DNA of 64,000 bases from Thalassospira sp. MCCC 1A01428 (GCF_002115825.1 NZ_JFJZ01000009.1:62001-126000); one strand, 5' to 3'. Counted from the stretch's first letter, positions 16,913-26,276 are shown. The notes: a model not told the origin generated them from the letters alone. Translations and numbers: made by a program.

Positions 16913-17725
16913 ATGTCAGATCGTAATGCAGGCACGCAGCCGCTGGTCGAAATGCGCGATATTCATATCAGCTTTGGTGGGGTCAAGGCCGTCGACGGTG
17001 TTTCAATTGATCTTTACCCCGGCGAAGTTGTTGGCGTACTTGGTCATAACGGGGCCGGGAAATCTACCCTGATCAAGGTTTTGTCGGGGGCCTATACCCC
17101 CGAAAGCGGGCAGATCATTGTTGATGGGCGCGAAGCCAAAATTGAAAATGCCCGCGCCGCCCGGGATAACAAGATCGAAACCATCTATCAGAACCTTGCC
17201 CTCGCCGATAATCTTGACGCCGCACAGAACCTGTTTTTAGGCCGCGAAATTGTTACCAAAGCCGGATTTTTAGATGATGGCGCAATGGAGCATAAAGCGC
17301 GCGAAGTGCTGCATCGATTGAACCCGAATTTCAAAAAATTCAATTCCCCGGTTTCGGCATTGTCGGGCGGGCAACGCCAGGCAGTTGCCATTGCGCGCGC
17401 CTTGTTGTTCGAAGCCCGCATCCTGATCATGGACGAACCCTGTGCAGCACTTGGTGTTCAGGAAACCCGGATGGTAGGCGAACTGATTGACCAGCTAAAA
17501 AAGGATGGATTGGGTATTTTGCTGATCAGCCACGATTTGCACGATGTGTTTGATCTGTCTGATCGCTTGCATGTGATGAAAAATGGAAAGCTGGTGGGGA
17601 CCGTGCGCACAGAAGATGTAACCCATGATGATGTTCTGGGAATGATCATTCTGGGCAAAATGCCCGAACACCTTTTGCATTTGGCAGGCCCCGGTGCAAC
17701 CAACCTTTCCACGCATGTATCGTGA
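16913..17725 (+). CDS. xylG: Sugar ABC transporter ATP-binding protein XylG (single domain)
   Basis: A 270-residue ATPase with Walker A GHNGAGKS, the Q-loop in TIYQNLAL, signature LSGGQRQ, Walker B RILIMDEP and the switch His in ISHDLHD. It carries one nucleotide-binding domain, unlike the two-domain enterobacterial XylG/RbsA of about 500 residues; single-domain versions like FrcA are common in alphaproteobacteria and probably work as homodimers. Third gene of xylFHG. In the D-loop region DEPCAALGVQET shows the family's usual divergence from the TSALD consensus. Confidence 0.9.
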   Translation: MSDRNAGTQPLVEMRDIHISFGGVKAVDGVSIDLYPGEVVGVLGHNGAGKSTLIKVLSGAYTPESGQIIVDGREAKIENARAARDNKIETIYQNLALADNLDAAQNLFLGREIVTKAGFLDDGAMEHKAREVLHRLNPNFKKFNSPVSALSGGQRQAVAIARALLFEARILIMDEPCAALGVQETRMVGELIDQLKKDGLGILLISHDLHDVFDLSDRLHVMKNGKLVGTVRTEDVTHDDVLGMIILGKMPEHLLHLAGPGATNLSTHVS

Positions 17726-18042
17726 TTGACAGACAATAATTTACCAGCTGAATTAATTGCCTGATATCCGGTGTCAGCAACTGGCCAGGTTGTGTTTTTC
17801 TTGGATGAAAATTTAAGGTAAAATTTTATATAACAGGACATTGCTGGTTATAGTTGATGTGTCAGATTGGCTTTGTTCTTGTTGCAACAGGCGCATGCTC
17901 CCTCAATACTAATGCAGCGCATTAACCAACATCTTTGCCCGATCCCCCTTGCCAAGGCAGTCCGAAAAATGCCCATATCAAAAAAGAAACCGCTACGCAT
18001 TTATGCCCTTTAATATCATTTTACATCACAACAGGCCCCTGC
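17726..18042. other. Gene-free stretch between xylG and the ROK regulator
   Basis: 317 bases with no convincing coding sequence. An in-frame extension of the ROK gene reaches back to a TTG at 17935 but is not protein-like. The stretch holds the palindrome at 17910-17924 and AT-rich segments that could contain the regulator's promoter. Confidence 0.6.
17910..17924. promoter_or_regulatory. Palindrome TAATGC-AGC-GCATTA upstream of the ROK gene
   Basis: Perfect 6-bp arms with a 3-base spacer lie about 120 bp before the chosen ROK start. A site for autoregulation by the ROK protein is plausible; no second copy was noticed in the xylF promoter region. Confidence 0.45.
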
Positions 18043-19305
18043 ATGAGCCGTCGTACCGCCGATATTCCACGCCAGCCCTCCCAAATTGCTATCTTGCGAT
18101 ATTTGCGTATTCATGGCCCTGCTGCCCGTATTGATATTGGCACGGCTACCGGTCTGAGCCCTGCTACCGTCACGTCGCTGACTGCAGAATTGATGACGCA
18201 GGGCTTGGTGAAGGAAATTCAAGGGGTTTCAAACGGATCGAGTGCGGCTGCAAATGGGCATGGCTCCACCCGCGGGCGGCCAAAGGTGTTGCTTGATCTG
18301 GTGCCGTCGGCCGCCTGCGTGATCGGTGTTAAAATCACTATTAACCTGATCGAACTTGCGCTGGGCAATTTCAAGGGTGACATCGAACACGGCAGTCAGC
18401 ATCGTATTAATACCCGCGATCTGGACGAAACGTCGCTGATTTCAACTTTGTGCACGCTGATTGATGCCTTTATCGAAAAACATCGGGATGTAACCGGGCA
18501 AAGCCCGGTGGGCATTGGCATTGCCGTTCAGGGTGTTGCTGATAGTAACAGCGGTGAAATCATGTGGTCACCGGCATTGCGCCATCGTCAAATGGTTGTT
18601 ACCGAACCCCTGCGCCGTCGCTATGGCGATAATGTTCTCATGTCAAACGATGCTAACTGTATTGCCACGGCCATCACCCAAAATACCAACATTCGCGGCA
18701 ATGGTGATTTTGCCGTTATTATGCTGGGATATGGCATTGGCATGGGGCTGGTTTTAAATGGGGTTGTCTATAACGGCCATTTTGGGGCTGCCGCTGAATT
18801 CGGCCATATGAAATATCAACCCGATGGCCCGCTGTGCAATTGCGGCAAACGGGGGTGTCTCGAGGCCTATATTGGTGACTACGCCATTCTTCGCGATGCC
18901 AGCACCCTGATTGATCTTCCGGCAGACAGCGATAACCAGACCGTTAACAGGTTACATCCCAGTGAAGACCAGATGATGGACCTGGTAAGCAAGGCGCGCA
19001 CCGGGCAGGAAGACTTTGCTGATCTGTTTCGTCATGCCGGCACAGTGTTAGGGTATGGCATTGCAAACCTGATAGCGCTTTTAGGGCCGGAGCGCATTTT
19101 CATTACAGGTTCTGGTGCCAGGGCATACGACCTGATGGAGCCGGAAATTCACCGCAGCCTGCAAAATGCACAAGTGCCAGAATTACGCAGAGGCCCAAAA
19201 ATCATTCATCTTCCGTGGGACAAGGACATCGCTATGCAGGGGGCCATTGGCCAAAGCCTGCTGCGACACGATGAAAGCATGTTTGCCCCCCGCACAAACG
19301 GATAA
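18043..19305 (+). CDS. ROK-family transcriptional repressor (XylR-like)
   Basis: A 420-residue protein. An N-terminal winged helix (IAILRYLRIHGPAARIDIG, then LSPATVTSLTAELMTQGLV) precedes a ROK sugar-kinase-like fold with IAVQGVADS, LGYGIGMGLVLNG, EFGHMKY and the CNCGKRGC zinc motif. The ATG at 18043 begins a typical ROK N-terminus (SRRTADIPRQ). Such proteins repress sugar operons and release DNA on binding the sugar. It sits 318 bp downstream of xylFHG, so it likely controls the importer and the divergent dehydrogenase/dehydratase operon. Confidence 0.88.
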   Translation: MSRRTADIPRQPSQIAILRYLRIHGPAARIDIGTATGLSPATVTSLTAELMTQGLVKEIQGVSNGSSAAANGHGSTRGRPKVLLDLVPSAACVIGVKITINLIELALGNFKGDIEHGSQHRINTRDLDETSLISTLCTLIDAFIEKHRDVTGQSPVGIGIAVQGVADSNSGEIMWSPALRHRQMVVTEPLRRRYGDNVLMSNDANCIATAITQNTNIRGNGDFAVIMLGYGIGMGLVLNGVVYNGHFGAAAEFGHMKYQPDGPLCNCGKRGCLEAYIGDYAILRDASTLIDLPADSDNQTVNRLHPSEDQMMDLVSKARTGQEDFADLFRHAGTVLGYGIANLIALLGPERIFITGSGARAYDLMEPEIHRSLQNAQVPELRRGPKIIHLPWDKDIAMQGAIGQSLLRHDESMFAPRTNG

Positions 19306-19406
19306 AATGCCGCTGTAACATATGGCGCCCGGCGCACAGAAACCGCATTAATGCCAATGCCCTCATTTTTCCCGCCTGCCCGGCCCAATGCCGCCGTTTT
19401 CAAATG

Positions 19407-19805
19407 TTATGGCTGCGACCCGGTTTCCTCTGTCACGCGCTTGCCTTCGGTTGCCTTATAGTAATATTGGCTGGCAATAAGCCACCCCTTCATAGGGCGC
19501 AGCGGCGGAATGCAGGTAAGCAGCAAAAACGGTAATGTTGTTACCAGATGCACCCAGTAAGGTGCCTGATAGGCAAGCTCTATCCAAAGCCCCATCACCA
19601 GCGATGGAATACACGCAAAGCATATCACGAAAAACGCCGGACCATCCGCCGGGTCCGCAAAGGAAAAATCCAGTCCGCAATGGTCGCATTCCTTGGCGAT
19701 TTTCAGGAAACCGTCAAACATATGTCCCTGTCCGCAACGTGGACACTTGCCTAAAATACCTACCCGCGTCGGCGGTATAGCAGGCCATTCATCATCATTT
19801 AACAT
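19407..19805 (-). CDS. DUF983 family membrane protein
   Basis: A 132-residue protein with the DUF983 pattern: an N-terminal zinc-ribbon-like CPRCGQGHMFDGFLK...CDHCGLDF, then FADPADGPAFFV and two to three hydrophobic segments. The function of the family is unknown; members are often encoded near respiratory or housekeeping genes in alphaproteobacteria. It diverges from the MocR gene at 20082 with about 276 bp between starts, and might be that regulator's target. Confidence 0.85.
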   Translation of the reverse strand: MLNDDEWPAIPPTRVGILGKCPRCGQGHMFDGFLKIAKECDHCGLDFSFADPADGPAFFVICFACIPSLVMGLWIELAYQAPYWVHLVTTLPFLLLTCIPPLRPMKGWLIASQYYYKATEGKRVTEETGSQP

Positions 19806-20026
19806 TTTGGGTTCTCCAGGATATTGCCATCATTGTATGGATAATGTATGGTTTTCATCATTAAGAAAAACAGCCTTGATGGTTGACGGTGAAAATGGAT
19901 TGAAACATCAACGCAAAAATACATATTTTATTATTAATAACAGTTGGTTATGTATAATTTCTCACGTTATTTTTGCTGTGTTAACAATAAAAAATGCACG
20001 CCATCCAACACTTAATCTGCTAATTG

Positions 20027-20054
20027 TATGCATCAATAACACAAGTGATGCATA
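20027..20054. promoter_or_regulatory. 28-bp inverted repeat, candidate MocR operator
   Basis: TATGCATCA (20027-20035) and TGATGCATA (20046-20054) are perfect 9-bp arms with a 10-base spacer, so arm centres are about two helical turns apart. It ends 27 bp before the regulator's likely start codon and fits autorepression by a dimeric GntR-type winged helix. Confidence 0.65.
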
Positions 20055-20081
20055 TATTAAAGCCATACAATGGGGATGTGT

Positions 20082-21464
20082 ATGTGGAAGCCCTGGATCA
20101 AGGAAAATGCCCGTCTTAAATATATCGGCATTGTCGATGCTCTTGAGGACGACATTAAAAACGGCCTTGTCACGCTTGGGGAGCGCCTGCCCTCGCAGCG
20201 CATTATCGCCGATGCCGTGGGCGTTGATCTTACCACAGTAACCCGCGCCTTTAACGAGGCCCGCAAGCGTAACCTGGTGGATGCCAGCCCGGGGCGCGGA
20301 ACATTCATTCGCAAAGGGTTCGAGGTGGGCGGTGTGGTAAGTCAGCGCCAGCCATTTGTCGATCTGAGCATGAACACCCCACCCCAACTGGAAAGCATGA
20401 ATTTTCGCAAACATTTTGCCCAGGGTGTGTCCGACGTTTTGTCTAATGCTGGCGGCATGTTGAACCTTCAGTATCAGGATAGCCACGGCACCGATTTTGA
20501 CCGTGACGTTGCCGCAGACTGGCTAAAACCCCGCATCGACCAAGTTGATTCAGACAGGGTTTTGCTAACAGCCGGTGCGCAAAGTGCGCTTTATGCCATA
20601 TGTGATTTGTTGCTAAAACGCGGGGATGTTCTGGTCGCCGGGGAAATGACCTATCCGGGGTTAAAGGCGGTGGCGGCCCGGCAAGGCCTGGTTCTTGCGG
20701 GGATAAAAATGGATCGTAACGGCATTATTCCTGATGCCTTTGAAAAAGCCTGTGTTGAACAAGCTCCAAAGGCAGTTTATCTGATCCCCAATATTGATAA
20801 CCCGACAACGGCAACCTTGCCGCATGATCGTCGTCAGAAAATTGTGCAGATCGCACGTAAATACAACGTCCTGATTATTGAAGATGATCCTTATTGGTCG
20901 TTACTGGAAGCCAAAACAACGGCTCTTGCCGCTCTTGCCAGCGACATCACGTGGCATATAGCCACCCTGTCGAAATGTGCGACGCCCGCATTACGGGTGG
21001 CTTATGTGGTTGCCCCGGATACAACACAGGCGCAACAATTGGCCGCAATATTACGCACCACCATTTTGATGCCTCCCCCTTTGATGGCGGCACTTGCCAG
21101 CCGGTGGATCGCGGAAGGCCAGCTTGCTGAATTTACCTTAAAAATCGTCGCAGAAAATCGCCTGCGTCAGTCACTTGCGACATCCAGGTTAGGGCCACAA
21201 ATAACAGCCGTCGCGAACGGGCATCATGTCTGGTTGCAATTACCAACCCATTGGCAGGCCGATAGCTTTGCCCAGCAAGCTGAGTGGGCGGGGGTGGCTG
21301 TTGTTCCGGCATCGTCTTTTGCGGTTGGGCCTTGCACCGTTAATGCGGTTAGAATTTCGCTTGGTGTAACGCCGGATCGCGAAATTCTGGAAAATGGGCT
21401 GGGGCTTTTGGCACGCCTGCTAACGCCTTCGACGTCACGCCATTCCCCCCGTGCAGTTGTATAG
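20082..21464 (+). CDS. MocR/PdxR-type regulator: GntR helix-turn-helix fused to aminotransferase domain
   Basis: A 460-residue two-domain protein. Residues about 10-75 form a GntR winged helix (RLPSQRIIADAVGVDLTTVTRAF). The rest is a class I aminotransferase-like fold with TAGAQSALYAI, YLIPNIDNPT, IIEDDPYW and the PLP-binding lysine in LSKCATPALRVAYV. Such proteins sense PLP or a PLP-substrate adduct. The ATG at 20082 is preferred because GGGGA lies five bases upstream; the ATG at 20070 has no ribosome site. Target genes are not evident; candidates are its own gene and the divergent DUF983 gene. Confidence 0.87.
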   Translation: MWKPWIKENARLKYIGIVDALEDDIKNGLVTLGERLPSQRIIADAVGVDLTTVTRAFNEARKRNLVDASPGRGTFIRKGFEVGGVVSQRQPFVDLSMNTPPQLESMNFRKHFAQGVSDVLSNAGGMLNLQYQDSHGTDFDRDVAADWLKPRIDQVDSDRVLLTAGAQSALYAICDLLLKRGDVLVAGEMTYPGLKAVAARQGLVLAGIKMDRNGIIPDAFEKACVEQAPKAVYLIPNIDNPTTATLPHDRRQKIVQIARKYNVLIIEDDPYWSLLEAKTTALAALASDITWHIATLSKCATPALRVAYVVAPDTTQAQQLAAILRTTILMPPPLMAALASRWIAEGQLAEFTLKIVAENRLRQSLATSRLGPQITAVANGHHVWLQLPTHWQADSFAQQAEWAGVAVVPASSFAVGPCTVNAVRISLGVTPDREILENGLGLLARLLTPSTSRHSPRAVV

Positions 21465-21522
21465 GGAACTAACTTTTATTGAGGTGATACATTTCAATAG
21501 TTCTGTAAGTATATAATTTATA

Positions 21523-22110
21523 TCAATTTAATATCTTATCATTTTGCAATGCTGCAAGATCGGATTTAAAATCAACATCGAAACTTGCATCGTCCATTGG
21601 AACAGAAATTGTATTTTGCTGCTGTTGTACGAGCAATTCGCGCGCGCCTGTTTGGGTATTCAAGCTGGCTAATTGCGTGAACAGGGACGCAGGAAAAATG
21701 GCAGGTACAGCATTTTTGTTGCCATAACGGCTTGCAACGATCCGGTTCTTTTCAAACTGATTAATCAGCGAAAGGTATTGTGTGGTGCCAATTTTCATTT
21801 GATCGGCCAACGCAATAAGAATGCCGTCATAGGCCCCGTTACGGCAAATTTCGCCAATCCCCGCAGCAATAGATGTTCCCATACCTGCTGGCCAGTCCGG
21901 ATTAATCACAATGTTGACGGGATGTTTAATGTGGGGGCGTATTTCATCATGAAAGGCACCTAAAACCACAAACAGGTCTTTGCCAAATAGGGGTTCCAAA
22001 TGGTCAACAGTATGTTGCAACATTGGCTTGCCGTTCAGTTTTGCCAGTTGTTTACGTCCGCCAAACCGTTTGCTCTCGCCTGCTGCAAGGATCAGTCCTG
22101 CCAGTTTCAT
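21523..22110 (-). CDS. MobA/MocA-like molybdenum-cofactor nucleotidyltransferase
   Basis: A 195-residue nucleotidyltransferase with the N-terminal LILAAGESKRFGGRKQLAKL signature (given here as LILAAGESKRFGG then KQLAKL), VINPDWPAGMGTS and the ALADQ metal site. This group (MocA, sometimes annotated NTP_transf_3) adds CMP to molybdopterin to make the MCD cofactor used by xanthine-dehydrogenase-type enzymes. Its start overlaps the xdhC stop by one base (TAATG). It closes the four-gene molybdenum hydroxylase operon, where it would supply the cofactor form needed by the large subunit. Confidence 0.87.
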   Translation of the reverse strand: MKLAGLILAAGESKRFGGRKQLAKLNGKPMLQHTVDHLEPLFGKDLFVVLGAFHDEIRPHIKHPVNIVINPDWPAGMGTSIAAGIGEICRNGAYDGILIALADQMKIGTTQYLSLINQFEKNRIVASRYGNKNAVPAIFPASLFTQLASLNTQTGARELLVQQQQNTISVPMDDASFDVDFKSDLAALQNDKILN

Positions 22111-23111
22111 TATTCGGCGGCCTGTACCATTGCGGCGGCCGGGGCCTGCGCCAAAGCATGAAGGGACTGATGAATACCGGCCAGCATTGATAGTGCAATA
22201 CTTTCGGGCAATTCACCCCCTAAAGGCAAACCGGCCGGGCTTTGCACCATAAATGGCAAGTCCTGTCGATAAAGGCCCGCTTCGCTTAGAACCTGATCAA
22301 ACCGGTGGGCCGGGCCCAGGGCTGATACATGACGAACGGCGCTATGTGCCAATACGGCCAGTGCCGTGCCATCAATCGAAATGCTGTGCGACATCAAAAT
22401 TGCAGCATCAACCCGCGTGCGATTAACATAATCGGCAAGGTCATGGTCAAGATTACGAAAAATCGCCCGGGCATCTGAAAAATGTTCGGTCCGCGCATTG
22501 GCTGGTCGCGGGTCCGCCAGGCTAACCTGCCATCCCATTTCCCGGGCAATCCGCATAACGGGCCGTGCATCAAGCCCGCCACCAACCAGCAAAATATGCG
22601 GTTCAGGTCGGATCGGGGTTATCAACCAGTCATCATTGCCAACAGGGTTAATGTGGGCGCGATGGCCAATAACGTTTCGATTTTCACTAAAATGGCCGTC
22701 TGGCCGGTTGATATTCTGGATATAAAAGCCGCTTTGGCGCTGTTGCAAGGCCTCATAAAGGTCTGCCAGGCCAAGGTCATTTTGCGCGGTTACCGGTTGC
22801 AGCATAATATAAACCGTGCCGCCGCAACCAACACCTAGCCGAAACGACAAATCATCTTCGTCATTGCCGTCGTAAACCAGCTTAACGGTCTTTTCGGTTA
22901 CCATCGCGCGCCGCGCATTGCGGATAATATCCGCTTCCAGGCAACCGCCACTTAACAACCCGAATTGCTGTCCAAGGCCATTGATCATCATCATCGCCCC
23001 GGCCTTGCGATAGGCAGATCCTTCAGTTTTATAAACCGTGCCTAAAACCCATTCCGTGCTGGCGCGGTCCTTATGCCATGCTTTAAGCATGGCCGATAAC
23101 TGGTTGCTCAT
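22110..23111 (-). CDS. xdhC: XdhC/CoxI-family molybdoenzyme maturation protein
   Basis: A 333-residue protein with the N-terminal XdhC_CoxI domain (GSAYRKAGAMMMI, LLSGGCLEADI) and a C-terminal Rossmann-like XdhC domain (HILLVGGGLDARPVMRIA). Family members bind and sulfurate the molybdenum cofactor before insertion. ATG 23111 is chosen because GGGAG lies upstream; a TTG at 23126 is less likely. It follows the large subunit by 73 bp and is coupled to the MobA-like gene. Confidence 0.9.
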   Translation of the reverse strand: MSNQLSAMLKAWHKDRASTEWVLGTVYKTEGSAYRKAGAMMMINGLGQQFGLLSGGCLEADIIRNARRAMVTEKTVKLVYDGNDEDDLSFRLGVGCGGTVYIMLQPVTAQNDLGLADLYEALQQRQSGFYIQNINRPDGHFSENRNVIGHRAHINPVGNDDWLITPIRPEPHILLVGGGLDARPVMRIAREMGWQVSLADPRPANARTEHFSDARAIFRNLDHDLADYVNRTRVDAAILMSHSISIDGTALAVLAHSAVRHVSALGPAHRFDQVLSEAGLYRQDLPFMVQSPAGLPLGGELPESIALSMLAGIHQSLHALAQAPAAAMVQAAE

Positions 23112-23184
23112 CAAATGCTCCCGCAAAGGGGGAACCGCCCGAAGGGGCCATTTATCATGGTTTTTCCTTCGGGCAGATCGTTCG

Positions 23185-25356
23185 TTATACGAATTCGAAA
23201 CCTGCTTTGGTCATTGGCAGGTCAAAAATACGTTTTCCGGTTTGGGCAAAAATGGCATTCGCCAGTGCCGGGCCGGTTGGCGGAACACCCGGTTCACCGA
23301 CGCCGGTCGGGGCATTGTTCGATTTCACAATTGCCACTTCAACAGCGGGCATTTCCCCGTTACGCAATAACTCATAATCCGGGAAATTCTGCTGTTCGAC
23401 TTCCCCGTCGGCCAGCGTAATTTCGTTACGCATAATGGCGGTTAAGGCAAAACCGGCGCCCCCTTCCATTTGTGCCTTGATCACGTCAGGGTTAATCGCC
23501 ACGCCACATTCAACTGCCATAAACAGTTTGTTCACATGCACGCTGGTGTCATCCGTTACCGTGATATCGGCAACAACGGCGACGCAAGTATTAAACGAAA
23601 AATGGCAGGCAAAACCCCGCTTGTCGCCTTTTTTCCAGCCCGACATGTCGCGCACCAGTTTAATGGCATTGATCATGCGGGCCTGATTGGGGCCGTTCGG
23701 GTCAAGCATCGCCAGGCGCATCTCAATCGGGTCCTGCCCGGTTTCATCGGCCAGCATGTCCATCAGTGTTTCCATGGCAAAGGCCGTGTGGGTGTTGCCC
23801 ACCGACCGCCACCATAAAATCGGCACCGGGGTTTGAAAATCGCTTAACCCAATGCCAAAATTTGGCACCGAATAAAGGCTTTCGGTAACCCCCTCCACCG
23901 ATGTCGGATCGATATCATTTTTGATCATGCCCTGAAAAAGGCTGCCCTTCATGATCGATTTAACCGCCACACGATGGTCCCAGCCGATCACCTTGCCATC
24001 CGCATCAAGGGCAATTTTGGCCCGGTGTGCCGCCATTGGCCGATAATAACCGCCGCGCATGTCATCTTCACGGCTCCAGACCAGCTTAACCGGCACCTTA
24101 CGGCCCGACACGGCAAATGCCAGTGCGGCCTCGGCATTATAATCGGCATCGGGGTTGGCGCGGCGGCCAAACGATCCACCAGCATACAGGGTTTTAATTT
24201 CAACCTGTTCAGGTTCCAAACCCAGAATTTTGGCAACGGTAGGCCGGGTCAGGGCCGGCATTTGGCAACCATCATGTACACGCACGCCATTTTCAATTGG
24301 CTCAATCGTGCAATTTAAGGCTTCCAACGGTGCATGTGCCAAAAACGGAAACGTAAATTCTGCATCAATTGTTTTGGCGGCTCCGGCCAAAACCGGCGCA
24401 ACCTCGTCCAGGGTGATTTCGGGGTTGGCGTTAAATTGCGGCTTGTCGAGCAACGCTTTGTGATCTTCGATCAATGTATCGGTATTGCGGGTTTCCGCCT
24501 TGGAAAAATCCCACTCTACGTTCAGGGCATCACGCGCCTGAAAAGCAGCCCAGGTGTTTTTGGCAAAGGCAACCACACCTGCCTTGTTGGGTAAAACCTG
24601 TGCTGCAACAAAACCGGCCACGTTCTTTGCCGCACTATCGTCAAAACTGGTAACCGTTCCGCCAAATTTCGGGCTTCGCTGGATGGCAGCGTAAACCATA
24701 CCAGGTAAATTCACATCCATGGCAAATTGTGCCGTGCCGTTGGTCTTGCTGGTGTTATCCTTGCGGTGCAAGGTGGCATCGCCAATCAGACGAAACTGGT
24801 CAGGGGTTTTTACGGTGGGCTTTTCAACCGGTGTCAGGGTGCTGGCAATCGCAACAAATTCACCAAAATGGCCTGATTTGTCGCCCGATGTCAGAACACT
24901 TTTTTCAACACGAATACTGGCCGGGTCAACGCCCCAGCTCCGGGCGGCAGCCCTGATCAGAAGATCACGTGCCGCAGCACCAGCTTCGCGATACTGCATA
25001 TAGGAATTGGCAATGGATGTTGACCCGCCCGTCCCCTGCATACTGAAAAACAGGTTGGCATATTTGCTGTTATTGGCGGGGGCAAATTCGGTGGTAACCC
25101 GGTTCCAGTCGGCATCAAGTTCTTCGGCGACCAGGGTGGTCAGGCCGGTGGTTGTGCCCTGCCCCATTTCAAAATGCTTGATAACGACAGTTAACGTGCC
25201 ATCGGCATCAATTTTAACGAACGGGTTGAAATCGGTGACTTGCGATGCCTGCGCTGTTGCGGCCAAAACACCCTTTGCATTCAGACCGACCAGCAAGGCA
25301 CCAGCCGTTGCTGCCGACCCGGCCAAAAACCCGCGACGTGAAACATTAATGTTCAT
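23185..25356 (-). CDS. Molybdopterin-binding large subunit (IorB-type aldehyde/isoquinoline oxidoreductase)
   Basis: A 723-residue molybdenum hydroxylase subunit. The N-terminus has a Tat signal (SRRGFLAGSAATAGALLVGL), so the enzyme acts in the periplasm, as for the IorAB and membrane-linked aldehyde dehydrogenase group. Molybdopterin regions include FEMGQGTTTGL, AGGSFGRRANPD and the C-terminal GVGEPGVPPTGPALANAI with the catalytic Glu. It is three bases from the 2Fe-2S subunit, with GGAGG in the end of that gene. The substrate (an aldehyde or N-heterocycle) cannot be told. Confidence 0.9.
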   Translation of the reverse strand: MNINVSRRGFLAGSAATAGALLVGLNAKGVLAATAQASQVTDFNPFVKIDADGTLTVVIKHFEMGQGTTTGLTTLVAEELDADWNRVTTEFAPANNSKYANLFFSMQGTGGSTSIANSYMQYREAGAAARDLLIRAAARSWGVDPASIRVEKSVLTSGDKSGHFGEFVAIASTLTPVEKPTVKTPDQFRLIGDATLHRKDNTSKTNGTAQFAMDVNLPGMVYAAIQRSPKFGGTVTSFDDSAAKNVAGFVAAQVLPNKAGVVAFAKNTWAAFQARDALNVEWDFSKAETRNTDTLIEDHKALLDKPQFNANPEITLDEVAPVLAGAAKTIDAEFTFPFLAHAPLEALNCTIEPIENGVRVHDGCQMPALTRPTVAKILGLEPEQVEIKTLYAGGSFGRRANPDADYNAEAALAFAVSGRKVPVKLVWSREDDMRGGYYRPMAAHRAKIALDADGKVIGWDHRVAVKSIMKGSLFQGMIKNDIDPTSVEGVTESLYSVPNFGIGLSDFQTPVPILWWRSVGNTHTAFAMETLMDMLADETGQDPIEMRLAMLDPNGPNQARMINAIKLVRDMSGWKKGDKRGFACHFSFNTCVAVVADITVTDDTSVHVNKLFMAVECGVAINPDVIKAQMEGGAGFALTAIMRNEITLADGEVEQQNFPDYELLRNGEMPAVEVAIVKSNNAPTGVGEPGVPPTGPALANAIFAQTGKRIFDLPMTKAGFEFV

Positions 25357-25359
25357 GGC

Positions 25360-25821
25360 TTAGGCCTCCAGCTTTTGCGATGCAAGTTTAACGGCTTCGT
25401 TGATGCGAACATAAGTGACACAGCGGCAGGCATTGCCGTGCATGTAATCCTTTATTTCGTCATCACTCGGCTTGGGGTTTTCGCTCAACAACCCAATGGC
25501 CGACATAATTTGGCCGGACTGGCACCAGCCACATTGCACCACATCCTTTTCGCGCCATGCGGCTTGCACAGCCTGTGCCACCTTGTCCTGCGCCCCTTCG
25601 ATGGTGGTAATCTCGCTGTCGGCCAAATCTTCGATAAATGTCTGGCAAGACCGGGTTGGCGTGCCATCGACATGCACGGTGCAGGCACCGCAATAGGCAA
25701 CACCACAACCAAACTTGGTGCCGGTCATTTCAAGGCCGTCACGCAAAACCCATAACAGGGGGGTGCCGGGTTCCGCGTCAACGGTCCGGGTTTCTCCGTT
25801 TATTTTAAGCTGATACTGCAC
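25360..25821 (-). CDS. 2Fe-2S subunit of molybdenum hydroxylase (IorA-type)
   Basis: A 153-residue electron-transfer subunit with two 2Fe-2S clusters: the plant-type set GCGVAYCGACTVHVDG...C and the C-terminal set CGWCQSGQ...NACRC. The length matches the family (about 150-160). A GTG at 25821 with GGAGAG upstream gives the start MQYQLKINGE, the usual N-terminus; the ATG at 25833 four codons earlier is an alternative. It is the first gene of the iorAB-xdhC-mobA-like operon and divergent from an AraC gene. Confidence 0.88.
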   Translation of the reverse strand: MQYQLKINGETRTVDAEPGTPLLWVLRDGLEMTGTKFGCGVAYCGACTVHVDGTPTRSCQTFIEDLADSEITTIEGAQDKVAQAVQAAWREKDVVQCGWCQSGQIMSAIGLLSENPKPSDDEIKDYMHGNACRCVTYVRINEAVKLASQKLEA

Positions 25822-26276
25822 TGCTCTCTCCATCAATGCCGAAATATGCAGGGTTCCGTTGCCGGAAAACCAAATCCCAACCCGGAAATCCGGCGGGGTG
25901 TCCTTAATTATCGTTGCGTTTTTTTGTTCTTGCGGGCGCTTGCGGGGCACCTGTCTGGTAAATTGTGGTTTGTAAACCTGCCAAACCCGGCAACGGGCGG
26001 CTGTTTGCCAAAAACCATGTTGCCAGGTCGTGCCGCCCAAACAATGCTACGATGTCTTTCATCCTGCCCCTCGATGAAAACCGGCAACGCATTCGGGCAT
26101 GCCATGCTGGGATTACACAAATTCTAACAAAGATTTCAAAGTTGAGATTGCCAGATTCAAGCTAGATCTTGCCTAATCCAACGAACTATCGGAAAACCAC
26201 GTTGAAACATTTGTAAAACATACGACATCGCCGTATGGCGTAGACAGGTGCAACTCCCGGAAACGAAGAAACCTCC
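25822..26276. other. Divergent promoter region between the iorAB operon and the AraC gene
   Basis: 455 bases with no convincing gene; in-frame extension of the 2Fe-2S gene back to 26040 is not protein-like. An inverted repeat CATACG-N7-CGTATG lies at 26219-26237, about 40 bp before the AraC start. Promoters for both directions must lie here. Confidence 0.5.

Noticed and set aside
19693..20241. A 182-codon plus-strand open frame between the DUF983 and MocR genes
   Set aside because: It overlaps both supported genes and crosses the inverted repeat at 20027-20054; the translation has no domain character.
19962..20486. A 174-codon minus-strand open frame opposite the start of the MocR gene
   Set aside because: It is antisense to the GntR helix-turn-helix region; no ribosome site and no known family.
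21477..21499. TATTGA/TCAATA hairpin between the convergent MocR and MobA-like genes
   Set aside because: Only a weak AT-rich 6-bp stem with no U-run; not enough to call a terminator.
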